A DNA stretch of 64,000 bases, from contig WNKI01000002.1 in the NCBI GenBank assembly GCA_015350385.1, positions 1,710,663-1,774,662 of the forward strand. The letters run 5' to 3'. The translations under genes and the position numbers were made by a program. Below, one piece after another: positions 49,698 through 59,415 of this stretch; within the stretch, counting starts at the first letter, position 1, and each line of letters opens with the position of its first letter. Below the pieces are notes generated by a model. That model did no database searches. It was not told the DNA's origin and saw nothing but the letters and a program-made list of their open reading frames with translations. This DNA is from Aculops lycopersici. Its lineage: Eukaryota > Arthropoda > Arachnida > Trombidiformes > Eriophyidae.

Positions 49698-50458
49698 AAA
49701 TCCAATGAATGGAAGGATTGTAAAAGCAAGAGAAATAGCCCAGTTTGGTGAGGTTTCTGATGATAGAAGAAGCTAACCCAATGACCCGACGACTTGAACA
49801 TAACAAACTTGGGATGATGGGGACGAGTTATACCACCTGCTATTCTAACCCATGCCCGATATTCTTCTGCTATAGTCGTTGAAGTCCTAATGAATTCTTG
49901 ACCTAATTCGTTCGGGCAGAAGTCTACTTGAGGGGCATTTCGAGGACCGACATTGATATGATCAAAGTTAGAGTGTAAATATCTTACTTTGGCAAAATTG
50001 GTGAGTAAATGATCCCCTGCAAGAAAGTCAATAGCTTCAATCATCACTGAGAACCAACAGTGTTTCGGTAATTGGGTACGGACATTGACTACCCCTATCA
50101 TTGGCTTGAGACGGCAAACTTGTCGGAAATATTTGTTGCAAACTGACCAGGTTAAACGAGTTATTCTCTCTTGATGCTGATTTATGTAGAAAGGAAATAG
50201 ATGAGTGACTTCACCATCAGGCTGGTCCTTGCCGAATAAGATAAATTCTGGAGCATAAGTCGAGTCATAACTAATGAGTCCAAGAAATCGATGGCAGAAC
50301 TTGCTATGGTCAACCTTTGGATCCAATAAGGGGATAGCGCCGATCTTGAAGTCTATAGTATTTGGGCGGATGAGTCTTGATTGGAGAATTGAGGACCAAA
50401 TTTGCATAGCATCATCGCATACAGCGTCATGGTAGTCAACGTGCTGTAAATTGATCAT
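49658..50458 (-). CDS. Antisense ORF of gypsy H, unknown function
   Basis: A 266-codon ATG-initiated frame on the strand opposite pol, filling the space between pol and the 3' LTR and overlapping the pol end by 40 bases. The product is mixed alpha/beta-like with several Cys and aromatic residues (WSVCNKYFRQVCRLKP; GHWVSFFYH), no signal peptide and no clear membrane span except a C-terminal Leu run. I do not recognise it. Plant Tat-lineage gypsy elements also carry antisense ORFs at this position; homology is not implied. Confidence 0.7.
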   Translation of the reverse strand: MINLQHVDYHDAVCDDAMQIWSSILQSRLIRPNTIDFKIGAIPLLDPKVDHSKFCHRFLGLISYDSTYAPEFILFGKDQPDGEVTHLFPFYINQHQERITRLTWSVCNKYFRQVCRLKPMIGVVNVRTQLPKHCWFSVMIEAIDFLAGDHLLTNFAKVRYLHSNFDHINVGPRNAPQVDFCPNELGQEFIRTSTTIAEEYRAWVRIAGGITRPHHPKFVMFKSSGHWVSFFYHQKPHQTGLFLLLLQSFHSLDFHLSMKIVAALYK

Positions 50459-50642
50459 TGCTTGGTTAAATTTCTCGACAAATATTGATGATAATTATTG
50501 ATTCGAATTGATACTAGCCTCACGATTCTAATGTGAATGTTAAGAAGAGAAATTAATGCGAAAGTTGGAGAAAACAAACAAAGGACTCCGCGCGCGCAAA
50601 GTCAAGTGGAAAAATCCAATCAAAAACAAAGAAAGGCAGGAC
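50459..50642 (+). other. Pre-LTR region of gypsy H
   Basis: Short AT-rich sequence ending in the purine-rich aaagaaaggcaggac before the LTR. On the minus strand it would be the promoter/leader of the antisense ORF. Confidence 0.5.
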
Positions 50643-50845
50643 TGTGGCGCTGCAGGACGCACACAGAGGGGTGCACTGCAAGTGCATCGTGACGTATGAG
50701 ACACGCCGGTCGCTGGCGTGTCTTTCATTTAAATAGCGAGGCAGTTAGCCTGAATAAGGAGTCAGTTGATGTAGTTAAAAATAAAGTAATACTCAAGTGA
50801 TATTGTCGATAACATTTGTAACTACCCATAGGGCCCAGCGTTACA
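50643..50845 (+). repeat. 3' LTR of gypsy H
   Basis: A 203-bp copy of 45921-46123, followed by ATGG. Confidence 0.93.
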
Positions 50846-50898
50846 ATGGTGATGTCCATTTTTATCTAATGACGCAACTGTTAGGAGGTTTCCATTGT

Positions 50899-51225
50899 AA
50901 GCTACTCCGAAAGCGCGTAGACCTTCGGTTCAGGATTCGACCGGAAGTGGGGGCATGCACACAAAAGTAACTGCCCCAGTTCTTTGTTCTCCTCAACGCA
51001 TACGCTCGTCTCCTCGTACACACGTACAAAAAAGTAACAGTTACAAATATACAATGAACGAATAAACATAAAAAATACAAAAAATATATTTTAAACTAGT
51101 AGAAAACTCCTTTCCTTTTATCTTCTTCCCTTTTCTCCCCTTTCCATCCATAAACAACAACACCTGAACACGAATAAGAAGGAAAATTTGCAATATCTCT
51201 GGGGCCGGAAACTAAAGAACCCCCC
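50899..51225 (-). mobile_element. M1-family element, 5'-truncated, minus strand
   Basis: The right end reads tttccggccccagagatat... inverted, ending ctaaagaaccccc. The left part matches the M1 right interior (ctactccgaaagcgcg). The internal sequence differs from other copies and lacks the palindromes. Confidence 0.7.
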
Positions 51226-51289
51226 AATTTTAGTTCTGACATCCTGTGTCTAGCAAGGCGTTAAACTCGACATTGTTGATGGTCGATTG

Positions 51290-51446
51290 ATGAAAAATCA
51301 AGTTGGATGGTTGCTTCTCCTCCTGTTGTTTGACATATTGACTTGGTTCCAGCCAGTTGGTCAGGTGTTGTTGCCTGTTAGGACTGCACCTACATTCCTC
51401 GAATGTGACGGCTCCGCTCCAGTTGATTCTGAAGAATCTTTCTAGT
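51290..51446 (+). pseudogene. Short ORF with signal peptide, envelope-start-like
   Basis: A 51-codon ATG frame beginning with a strong hydrophobic leader (MKNQVGWLLLLLLFDILTW), then a short polar stretch with one Cys. It resembles the start of a secreted or envelope protein but has no NPCD motif. It lies next to a copia gag on the other strand. Confidence 0.4.
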
Positions 51447-52050
51447 TGATTGTGTTAACTGGCTTTTTGGGCTTGGTTTTCCTCTGGTTACAAGGTTCAC
51501 CATTTGCTTTTGTTTTTGCGAAACAAACCTTCATTATGTGATTGGTACGTTCACATAAGTGACACTTCTTCGTATCAGCGTGGGCTTGTTCCCATTAGCT
51601 TGGCGCTCATTGGCTCGGCTGACCGCACCAAATCAATTTGTCGCAGCAGACGAGCTTGTAGGTTCTCGACAGTTCCTCATCTACAAATTCCCACGTAGTG
51701 ATGGAATGAGTGAAGCTTGGTGGCAATGATTTTAGGATTGCATTTTCAATAGTGTGTCTATCAATTAGGCCACCTAAGGTTTTGATACGAGTAGCCATTG
51801 CTTGGATTTCACTGATTCGTGACTCGATTTGATCTAAAGAAGAAAAACGAATGGAGTTCATTTTTCCTATTAGATCAGTAAGCGCAAATGTAGTTTTGTT
51901 TTCGAAACAACTCTCAAGTGTATTCCAAATTTCACCAGCTGTAGTACAGTGTAGGACTCTGGCTACAACCTGTGGTTCCAGAGAACATGAGAATAGTTGA
52001 CGGACAGCCAATTCTTGAGAACTGTTAACAGGATATTTATTGCTCAATAC
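51447..52050 (-). pseudogene. gag: Ty1/copia Gag with zinc knuckle (minus strand)
   Basis: Minus strand: VARVLHCTTAGEIWNTLESC, FENKTTFALTDLIGKMNSI and ENAILKSLPPSFTHSITTW closely follow the gag of element A. After stops the frame gives CHLCERTNHIMKVC, the CCHC knuckle (near 51540). The N-terminus is cut at 52050 by the M4 element. Confidence 0.85.
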
Positions 52051-52062
52051 AGAAAGTAGATT

Positions 52063-52492
52063 GGGTGTTCTATGTTTCTGGACACGGGATTATTCGGGAA
52101 ATGATTTTTGAGGGGGCGTGTCGGGATTTCGGGAAAAACAAAAATTGTAGAATCTCGCTTCACGTTCTAAACCTGCGGCGGCCACCGCCGCCGCAACCAA
52201 AACCAACCAAACCAAACCAAGAAACAGTTATAAATGGGTGCGCTGGCGCGCAACCGGACTTCTTGCGTCTATACGTTGTAGCCTAATCTTACCTTTTCCG
52301 ACTATGCTTTGAGTTTCGGTGTTCAAATTGAGTGGAGCAATATGGGAGATTGGTCTGTCGATCTCCAATTTTTCGAGCAGGACACAAATCAAGTGATTCC
52401 AGATTTCGGGCATGGTCGGGAATTCGGGAATTCGGGAAAGTCCCGAAATTTCGACCACGCCCCCTTCCCGTGTCCAGTAACATAGAACACCC
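52063..52492 (+). mobile_element. TIR element, family M4
   Basis: 430 bp. The left end is GGGTGTTCTATGTTTCTGGA and the right end the inverse of GGGTGTTCTATGTTACTGGA. Inside are gcggcggccaccgccgccgc and accaaaaccaaccaaacc. No protein and no clear target duplication. Confidence 0.85.
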
Positions 52493-52516
52493 AAAATTAG
52501 TAAAACTCTACTTTTT

Positions 52517-53376
52517 GAAAGTCGGAAGGCGGTTAAAGTTCAGTATAGCCCCACCCACTTTTCGGGAAAATTTTTAGATATTCGGGATCGGCTCGATGCG
52601 ACGAGTCCGAAAATCGTATTCCGGAAAGGCGGAAACTTCCGGTTCTCGAGTTACCCAAATTTCCCGAAGTCCCGTTTTTTGCGGGAAAAAGGCGTTCCGG
52701 GTCCCGAAATGGGCGTGAAAAAGTGACGAAATCGTGTGAAATGTTCAATCGTACAAGATCGTACAAAATCGCACATGTCTGAACGTGTCTGATCGCTCGA
52801 GTTTAAAGGTTTGTTGATAATAAAATGAAAAAGGCGTGAGCCGTCGACGGGGTAATCCCGCGGCGGCCACACCTTTTTCAGACTATCTTCATTAATTATA
52901 TATATACATACGCGCGCGGGGGGGGTGCAAATTGGCTCGAGTCACGACCTTGATGAGCGATATCTCGTCGCGCACGCCTACGGCGCGCGACGAGGCGGCC
53001 AACTGGCCGCCAGAACCAAAACCAACCGAACCAAAGCAAGAACGGTTAAGAATGGGTGCGCTGGCGCGCACCCGGGCTCCTCCCGTCCATACGTTGTAGC
53101 TGAATCTGACCTGCTTTTTGGTATATGGAAGTGTATCTCAAGAACGAAGCTTAAGACGGGGTTTTTATTGCTCTCATGATGATCAGCATGCTTGATATGA
53201 TACTATTTGACCCTTAAAATGCCTATTCGAGTGTTTTTTTTCTAAAACCGGAACCGGAAGTTTCCGCACTTCCGGACCACCTCTATCATGCTTATTTTTA
53301 TCTAATTAAACTATTCTGTAAGTTTGGTCGCTCAAATCGAGTGGGGCTATACTGAACTTCAGCCCGGAAGGCGACT
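52517..53376 (+). mobile_element. TIR element, family M5
   Basis: About 860 bp with imperfect inverted ends sharing aagttcagtatagccccac. It contains (CG)n-G-run next to tatatatac, a palindrome (cgtcgcgcacgcc...ggcgcgcgacg) and accaaaaccaaccgaacc, the same module as in M3. Non-coding. Confidence 0.75.
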
Positions 53377-53377
53377 A

Positions 53378-53815
53378 ACTAAACTTTGTTTTGGGGAGAG
53401 AGAGAGAGAGACGATGGCCTGAGCGCAATGCGCAGTGCGCATTGATTTGCCTGTGTTGGTATACACACATGGATCTGATTTGAGTGGCCACAGGCATAAA
53501 AAAATCCACATGGGAGTTCCATCCACATGGGGCTTGTTTGAGCCCATAAAGGGCCCGCTGAAGTCTCAAGCACTTGTTCGTTGATGCATGTAGGCCTTTC
53601 GGCGCTTCAACGTAGATGTTCTCTTTCAGTTCTCCGTTGAGAAACGCCGTGGTGACATCGAACGCCTGAAATGCTAATTGCTTGACCACAGATATCGCTA
53701 GTAGAAGTTGTATGCTGTTGGTGGTGGCAACCGGTGCAAAGGTTACGACAAAATCGACCCCTCTTTGCTCATAGCCACGTGCCACTTACCTGGCCTTGTA
53801 TCTCTCAATGTTGGA
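53378..53815 (-). pseudogene. Ty1/copia RT fragment (minus strand)
   Basis: MARGYEQRGVDFVVTFAPVA, FDVTTAFLNGELKENIYVEA and RALYGLKQAPCGWN are readable. A stop just before this (ERYKAR, stop, VARGYEQ) and truncation before YVDD end it. An M1 element separates it from its integrase at 54190-54787. Confidence 0.85.
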
Positions 53816-54121
53816 GGGTTCTTTAGTTTCCGGCCCCAAAGATGCTGCGAATTTTCCTCCATAACCGTGTTCAGGAGGTTCGAAAAGGGCCCCCTGAGAC
53901 ATTTTCCATGTGCGGAAACTTCCGGTTTTACAGAACACGCACTAATTTCTGCAATTTCGTATACAAAAGCATATAATTTTAGGGAATCAGTGCGCTCTAT
54001 GGAAAATTACACAACAATCCGCGTTCTGTGATAGAACCCGATCACCCCCCCCCCCCGCACACAAGTGCGTGCACATGTATATATGCGTTACGCTTCAAAC
54101 TAAAGCGAGCGCTTCGCGCTT
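53816..54121 (+). mobile_element. M1 left-half copy inside the minus-strand copia
   Basis: GGGTTCTTTAGTTTCCGG through a C-run, tgcacatgtatatatg and aaagcgagcgcttcgcgctt. It lacks the right TIR. Confidence 0.75.
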
Positions 54122-54189
54122 GTTACCCACGCATAGTGGGAGGAATTGTTTTATGCGTTGTACACATTAAAATAAACTTGGAAAAGCAC

Positions 54190-54787
54190 AGTGTGCTTTA
54201 GGACATGATCCACGTTACACGCCCAAAGACCCTGAGGTGCGACCCTCTTGGCTCGGTACCTAGGTAGACTTCGTAAGGCGTCTTGTTGCCCGTCCACGAA
54301 TTTACGGATCTATTAAGTAGGTAAACCTGAGTAGCGACTGCCTCCCCCCAAAGACTGGGCGGGACTCGTTCTGCTAGAGGCTTTGCTCGTGCACCTTCCA
54401 CCACAGTCCGGTTATCCCGTTCAATCCGGCCATTCTGGGCTGGTGTAAATGGTGCTGACTTCGTATGCATAATGTTTGCTGAGACAAGAAAAGCTTGGGT
54501 ACGGTTGCTGGTGAATTCGGAACCGCAATCAGTGGTCAAACACCCAATTGATTTGTTTGTGTCCCCCTTGATCTGACTGACCATGCGCTCAAACTTCGCG
54601 CTAAGTTAACAATGCGGTAGCACGAGGCTTCGTCTTTGAATAAGATGAAGTATTTCCGCCCGGATAACGAGTCAACCCCCATCGATCCGACGATGTCACA
54701 GTGAATGATCTCACCGACCTCTGTTGCACGAGGACCCGTGCGCCTTGGAATGTATTGATGTAAATTGATGCGCTCGTACACACACAC
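54190..54787 (-). pseudogene. Ty1/copia integrase (minus strand)
   Basis: Minus strand: HCDIVGSMGVDSLSGRKYF (first Asp), then after a frameshift near 54590 LTTDCGSEFTSNRTQAF (second Asp) and APFTPAQNGRIERDNRTV (Glu), ending KTPYEVYLGTEPRGSHLRVF. The three catalytic acids survive. It is cut upstream by LTR C at 54788. Confidence 0.85.
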
Positions 54788-55040
54788 TATTGAAAGGAAT
54801 CAGACTAAATATGCGAATACATAATAGTTTATTTTGTGTGTAGTATATATACGATAGTATCCCGTCTTCGGGAATATGAACTAAAGGGCGCTTGTTTCTC
54901 TACACACTGTTGGGAGGCGGGCCCCATCCGCCGTGCCAGCAGGGCGCATGTCAGCCCTGCCCGAAGTCCCGCGTATGTGCGGGCGTATATAAACTACACT
55001 CATACAATAAACCATTGCATTCGACTATCTACTTCTCATA
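54788..55040 (+). repeat. 5' LTR of copia element C
   Basis: 253 bp from TATTGAAAGG to TTCTCATA, i.e. TAT...ATA ends. gcgtatataaac is the TATA box near 54983. A GC-rich stem (ggcgggccccatccgccg) lies near 54916. Its 3' part recurs at bases 1-166. Confidence 0.75.
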
Positions 55041-55051
55041 GGTTAACAGCC
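55041..55051 (+). promoter_or_regulatory. Primer binding site matching half of tRNA-Asn
   Basis: GGTTAACAGCC directly follows the LTR. It complements GGCTGTTAACC, the anticodon arm of tRNA-Asn(GUU), which suggests half-tRNA priming as in Drosophila copia (which uses half of initiator-Met). Confidence 0.65.
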
Positions 55052-55118
55052 AAAAATTTATGAGTCATCTTTCGTTAACAGAAAATATTATTCAACATTA
55101 TTCTATTAACTTTCAAGA

Positions 55119-56408
55119 ATGCCCAAAACACCAAGAACACCAATTAAACAACCTGCCGGCGGAGTCCCAATGCCAGGCATGGTAAAGCAAGCGTCAACGG
55201 CCGAGCAAGCAACAAGTCAATCAACACAACAATCCGGTTTAGCCTTACGTAAGTTTGATGGTACCAACTTTACTGTCTGGCGAGCGCAAGCTGAAGCCTA
55301 CATGATTGTTAAGGGTTGCTATGATGCACTCTCCACGCCACGACCTATCACCAGGGATCCTCAACTAGCTTGGGACGAAGACAACCAGCACGCAAGGGCA
55401 ATCATCCTTCTGGCTCTTGATGACAATCAAGCTATCCTCGTCGTTCATCTCAAAACCGCCAGGATTAGGGATCGATTAGAGCAAGCACATCGTCAATCAA
55501 GTCAAGCAGGCAAGATGGCCATTCAACGTCAATTCTATGCAGCCAACATGAAGCCAAGCGAGGGCGTCATCGCCTACATCGCTCGAGTTCAACAGATATA
55601 CAACCAACTGTTGGAATCTGGGGCTAACGTTGACGAGGAGACGCTCGTTGGTAGAATTGTCTCTGGTTTGACCCCTAATTGGCATATTTTTATGACAAAT
55701 TGGGCCAACAACTCTGATGTGCCACGAACGATGGCGGAGCTACTTCCTAGATTGAAGGCAGAGGAGAGCCTGGTTGCTCGTTCTCAACCAAGAAACAATC
55801 CCAATGAAGCAGCTGCTCATCTTGCACAAAAGAAACCCGATCAACCCAAATCTGGCGACAAGCAAAACAAGAAGCAGGACACAAGTGAACAAAGCGACAA
55901 GAAAAAGGTCAAGTGCACTTACTGCAAGAAGAAGAATCACACGGACGTCTGCCGTAAGAAGAAGAAGGATCAAGAGTCAGAGGTAAGCGTTGCAGTAGCA
56001 GAGGTTATGATGACGGATGTCAAGACATCAAGCCAAGCTGGTTGGATTATCGATTCTGGTAGTTCCGATCACATGTCGTTTGATTACGAGTCCTTCGAAA
56101 CCTTTACTGCATTCGAAGAGCCAAAGCGAATTCGCATGGGCGACTCTGGCGAGGCCATCTCACCTGGCAGCGGAAGCATCCGACTCAGGTCCACGACATC
56201 AACAGGGGATATCATCACAGTCATTTTGGATGAAATTCTCCATGTCCCAACCCTACGTCGTAAGCTAATCTCCATAGCTAGAGTAATGGACAAGGGTCAT
56301 CGAGCCGACGCTCGAGGCAATTCGATCAACATCCTCAACAAACAGAACCAGCAGATCATTTCAGGTCTCCGTGTTGGCAATCGAAATATACCCAGAATCA
56401 TTCAATAG
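55119..56408 (+). CDS. gag: Gag-protease of copia element C
   Basis: A 429-codon frame: gag (FDGTNFTVWRAQAEAYMIVKG at about 48-68; GRIVSGLTPNWHIFMTNWAN near 185-205), a Lys-rich linker, the variant knuckle CTYCKKKNHTDVC, and protease WIIDSGSSDHMS (about 308-319) continuing to LHVPTLRRKLISI. The ATG context is agaATGCC. Near 56390 a one-base shift moves the open frame to the next phase, where the pre-integrase region follows. Confidence 0.88.
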   Translation: MPKTPRTPIKQPAGGVPMPGMVKQASTAEQATSQSTQQSGLALRKFDGTNFTVWRAQAEAYMIVKGCYDALSTPRPITRDPQLAWDEDNQHARAIILLALDDNQAILVVHLKTARIRDRLEQAHRQSSQAGKMAIQRQFYAANMKPSEGVIAYIARVQQIYNQLLESGANVDEETLVGRIVSGLTPNWHIFMTNWANNSDVPRTMAELLPRLKAEESLVARSQPRNNPNEAAAHLAQKKPDQPKSGDKQNKKQDTSEQSDKKKVKCTYCKKKNHTDVCRKKKKDQESEVSVAVAEVMMTDVKTSSQAGWIIDSGSSDHMSFDYESFETFTAFEEPKRIRMGDSGEAISPGSGSIRLRSTTSTGDIITVILDEILHVPTLRRKLISIARVMDKGHRADARGNSINILNKQNQQIISGLRVGNRNIPRIIQ

Positions 56409-56622
56409 CGAGGCTCAATCACCTGCCTCTACTACTCTCGATGTCTGGCACGAGCGTTTGGCTCATGTCGCACGACAGACGATCGCCAAGATGCACAAAC
56501 ATACAGTTGTCGAGGGGCTCGAAAATTGCAAGATCAATATAGACCCCAAATCTAGCGACCGACGCGTAATCAGTTGCGAAGCTTGCTGCTTGTCCAAGCA
56601 TGCTAAAGCTCCTATCCCTCTA
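56409..56622 (+). pseudogene. Copia C pre-integrase region, cut by a pogo-like element
   Basis: VWHERLAHVARQTIAKMHKH and ISCEACCLSKHAKAPIP form the zinc-binding start of integrase. The frame is interrupted at 56622 by the TIR of the DNA transposon and resumes at 59416. Confidence 0.85.
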
Positions 56623-59415
56623 ACAAGGAACACTACCGTGGTGTTCCGCTCGAATACAGGCATGTCCTATATCAATTTGATCAGGACACCATGGTGCATC
56701 GTTTTATGCACTTCCGGTGCCCGCTCTACTCCGCGTTCGCGAAATATCGGCCATTGAAAAATCAAAAATTTGAGCTCGCGTTGGACAATTAGTTGCTCTA
56801 CAGTGCAGAAAAATTCGAATCTCGCGCTCCCACATAGATCGCATTGACTACGCATGCACTGCACGAGCAAAGGCGTTGCATCAAAATAAAATTGGCACTC
56901 GCGTGCTATCACCTCTCGAATTTACATGTTCAATTATAAAGCGTCAAGATGGTTATGTTAAAAAAATTATTAGTTATCTTTATATTGTGCAACCTCTTTG
57001 TATTTACTGCCAACCAAGCCACAACTGAAGCACCCGAGGACCTATTCGAGTTTGAGGAAAGCCAAGATGGAGAGAACAGCCAAGATTGCGGCACCGATGC
57101 CATGGATGAGGATGCAACTTTGGACCTTGAACGGGGTAGGATTGCTGCTGAATTATTTCCTCAACCGATGTCACGCGAGCATCTACGTAATGTCTTGGTT
57201 CGTACAATAGAGCTGATAGACAAGCCGAGAGAGCCAAGGCGTCAATCATGTCGAGTTTCGGTAGAAGAGGATGCCAAAAACATTTTGAGATTTTTCATTG
57301 GAGATCTAGGAGCCGGTTCAACGACCGAGGAAGAGCTTCCCACCTCTCAAGAGACAGAAATCAGCAAGTCGTGCTCCGAAGAGATAGTTATTAGCAAGAA
57401 AGTCAAGACGAAACTCGGAACGATGAAAAAGATACTCGATATGTACGATTCTGGACGCTCCGAGAAGGGTATCCGTGGCAAATATCCGTGGTTCAGGCGA
57501 CAATATCTTCCACGATTCAGAGGTTACGTTGCAGAGGGCGGCTCCAAACTCCACAAGAGAGGAGAAGTCGATAAGTATGCTTCCTCAAGATTGGATGACG
57601 CTCTGGCTAGAGATTTACCTGTACATGAATATATGATTCGTGAATGGGCTTTGGAAAAGGCCGAAGAACTGCAGATGGAAGATTTCGCGGCCAGTTCGCA
57701 CTGGATACATGATTTTAAGCAAAAGCATGATATAGTCTCGCGCAAGGTTACCCATCATACGAGTCGAGCCCAAAGAGATAGAGCAGAAGCAACAGAGGCT
57801 AGCCGTCTTCGATTTATTGAATCGTATGATGCGTTACGGCACCTCTTTCCGCAGCATCTAATCTTTAATATGGACCAGTCAAAGTTCTCTTACGAGATAT
57901 CGAATATACGTTCTCTGGCACGCCGTGGATCTCGTGATCATACATTGAGAATCGACAGCCAAAACAAAAATCAACATGGATACACTGTCCTGCCAATGAT
58001 ATCGCGCGATGGGAGGCTTGTTGGCAAGATAATGCTTTGTCTCCGAGAACCAGCTGGCATGGGACCGATAATATCGCGACAAGTTCGCTCTTTGGAAGCT
58101 AGATTCGGCAACATCATGGTCACGAGCACAAGATCTGGTATGATGGATCGGCATGCAGTGTTTGAATGGGTAGAAGGTGTACTCTCCCCTGCCGCAGCAA
58201 ATAGTCTACTACCAGAAGATGGTGAGACCATAATTGATGAGGACGAATCTCCTAGAAATTCCTGCCGTTGAAACTGAAGATGAGCCCCGTCCAGGACCAT
58301 CATGGGCATCAAACAATCCGTCAAATCTCACCGAAGAGCAAAGACAAATCCTAGAAGTGAGGAACTCATCATCCACATACGTGCCACGCCCAGACATCCT
58401 TCTCCTCTCTGATTCATGGGGTGGCCATTCGAGTCGACATGTTGACGAGAGTTTACGAGAGTTGAGGATTCAACGTTTGGGAATACCACCACACACAACT
58501 GACAGGTTACAGCCTCTTGACGTCGGCTTCTTCCGGCAGTACAAACGAATTTGGCGCCGATTGACTGAACTCGCGATGCACCAACAGATGATCGACCTTG
58601 TGACTAGCAGGAGTGGTATCATAACGATGCATGCGTTAATTTACAATCAACTAGATTCACCCCTCTATCATGACATGCTGTTGTGGGCTTGGCGCAACAC
58701 AGACTCGCAATTTACCACTGATGAATTGGAAGCAATACCACCGAGGAAAACTGAAGAGATTCAATTTGATATCGGAAGGAACAAGCATTGCGGGGTTCCT
58801 GATTGCCCTCACAAACCATTCATAAAGTGTTCCCACTGCGGTAAGCTGTTGTGCGTTAAGCATTTCATGGAGGCTGTATGTTTCCATAAGAGAAATGATA
58901 CCAGAACAGAGACGCCGGAGCATCGTCAGGTTAGTTCTACGACTACTCGACCTGATAGTGGTAACGATTCGTCAGGTTCGGGATTGAGCACTGGCTTGCA
59001 AGTTGCCGGCGGCACAGCTCTTGCCACAGCCGTGGGTGGACAGGTGATCAGCGGCGGAACCGCGGGAGCTGTGGGAGCAGCAGCCACCAATAGCTTGAGC
59101 AATGGTGCCAGTCTAGCTACCAAATTTATGCCAAAATCGGGTGAGAATCCGAATTCAATGGAGCTCAAGCCTTTACTATCAAGAGACGTGCCTATTCTTC
59201 AAGAAGTTCATGTTAAGCAAGCTTCTGGGCAACTTTCTGAGCTGATTCGAGACCAAAATCCCCGATCTAGACTCGAACAGTCCCAATGAAATTTCGAACT
59301 TCCGGTTGGGAGAGCGGGGTTAAAACTTTGGGTATGGCTTATTTAGAACACGGCAAACATTTTAAGAAAGAAAAATAATAAAAATAAATGACATCAGTAC
59401 GGTAGTGTTCCTTGT
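56623..59415 (+). mobile_element. pogo-like DNA transposon in copia integrase
   Basis: 2,793 bp with perfect 17-bp TIRs (ACAAGGAACACTACCGT). Left flank TA; right flank AA, probably a mutated TA duplication. Removing the insert restores the copia integrase phase up to HMDICGP. It carries one transposase gene, broken by one frameshift. The last ~350 bp recur inverted at 63619-64000. Confidence 0.88.
56949..59289 (+). pseudogene. pogo-like transposase (frameshifted), with signal-like N-terminus
   Basis: Frame 1 (56949-58271): a hydrophobic leader (MVMLKKLLVIFILCNLFVF), an acidic stretch, a helix-turn-helix, then a Tc5/CENPB-type HTH (FAASSHWIHDFKQKHDIVSR) and the first catalytic Asp (LIFNMDQSKF). 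A frameshift near 58240 leads to frame 2 (58234-59289): the second Asp (ILLLSDSWGGHS), the third (TDRLQPLDVGFFRQY), a Cys/His cluster (CGVPDC, CSHCGKLLC, then H and C), and a Gly/Ala-rich hydrophobic segment before a basic end. Catalysis would be DDD-type cut-and-paste in the nucleus. The leader and Gly/Ala-rich segment are odd for a nuclear enzyme. The frameshift could instead be an unrecognised intron. Confidence 0.85.

Larger units (their letters stand above)
45921..50845 (+). mobile_element. Element H: full-length Ty3/gypsy element without integrase
   Basis: 203-bp LTRs (one difference by eye) and target duplication ATGG (45917-45920; 50846-50849). It has a primer site at 46126, gag, a -1 frameshift site, pol with protease, RT and two RNase H domains, and an antisense ORF before the 3' LTR. 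No integrase sequence is present, so movement would need integrase from another element. LTR similarity shows a recent insertion. Confidence 0.93.
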
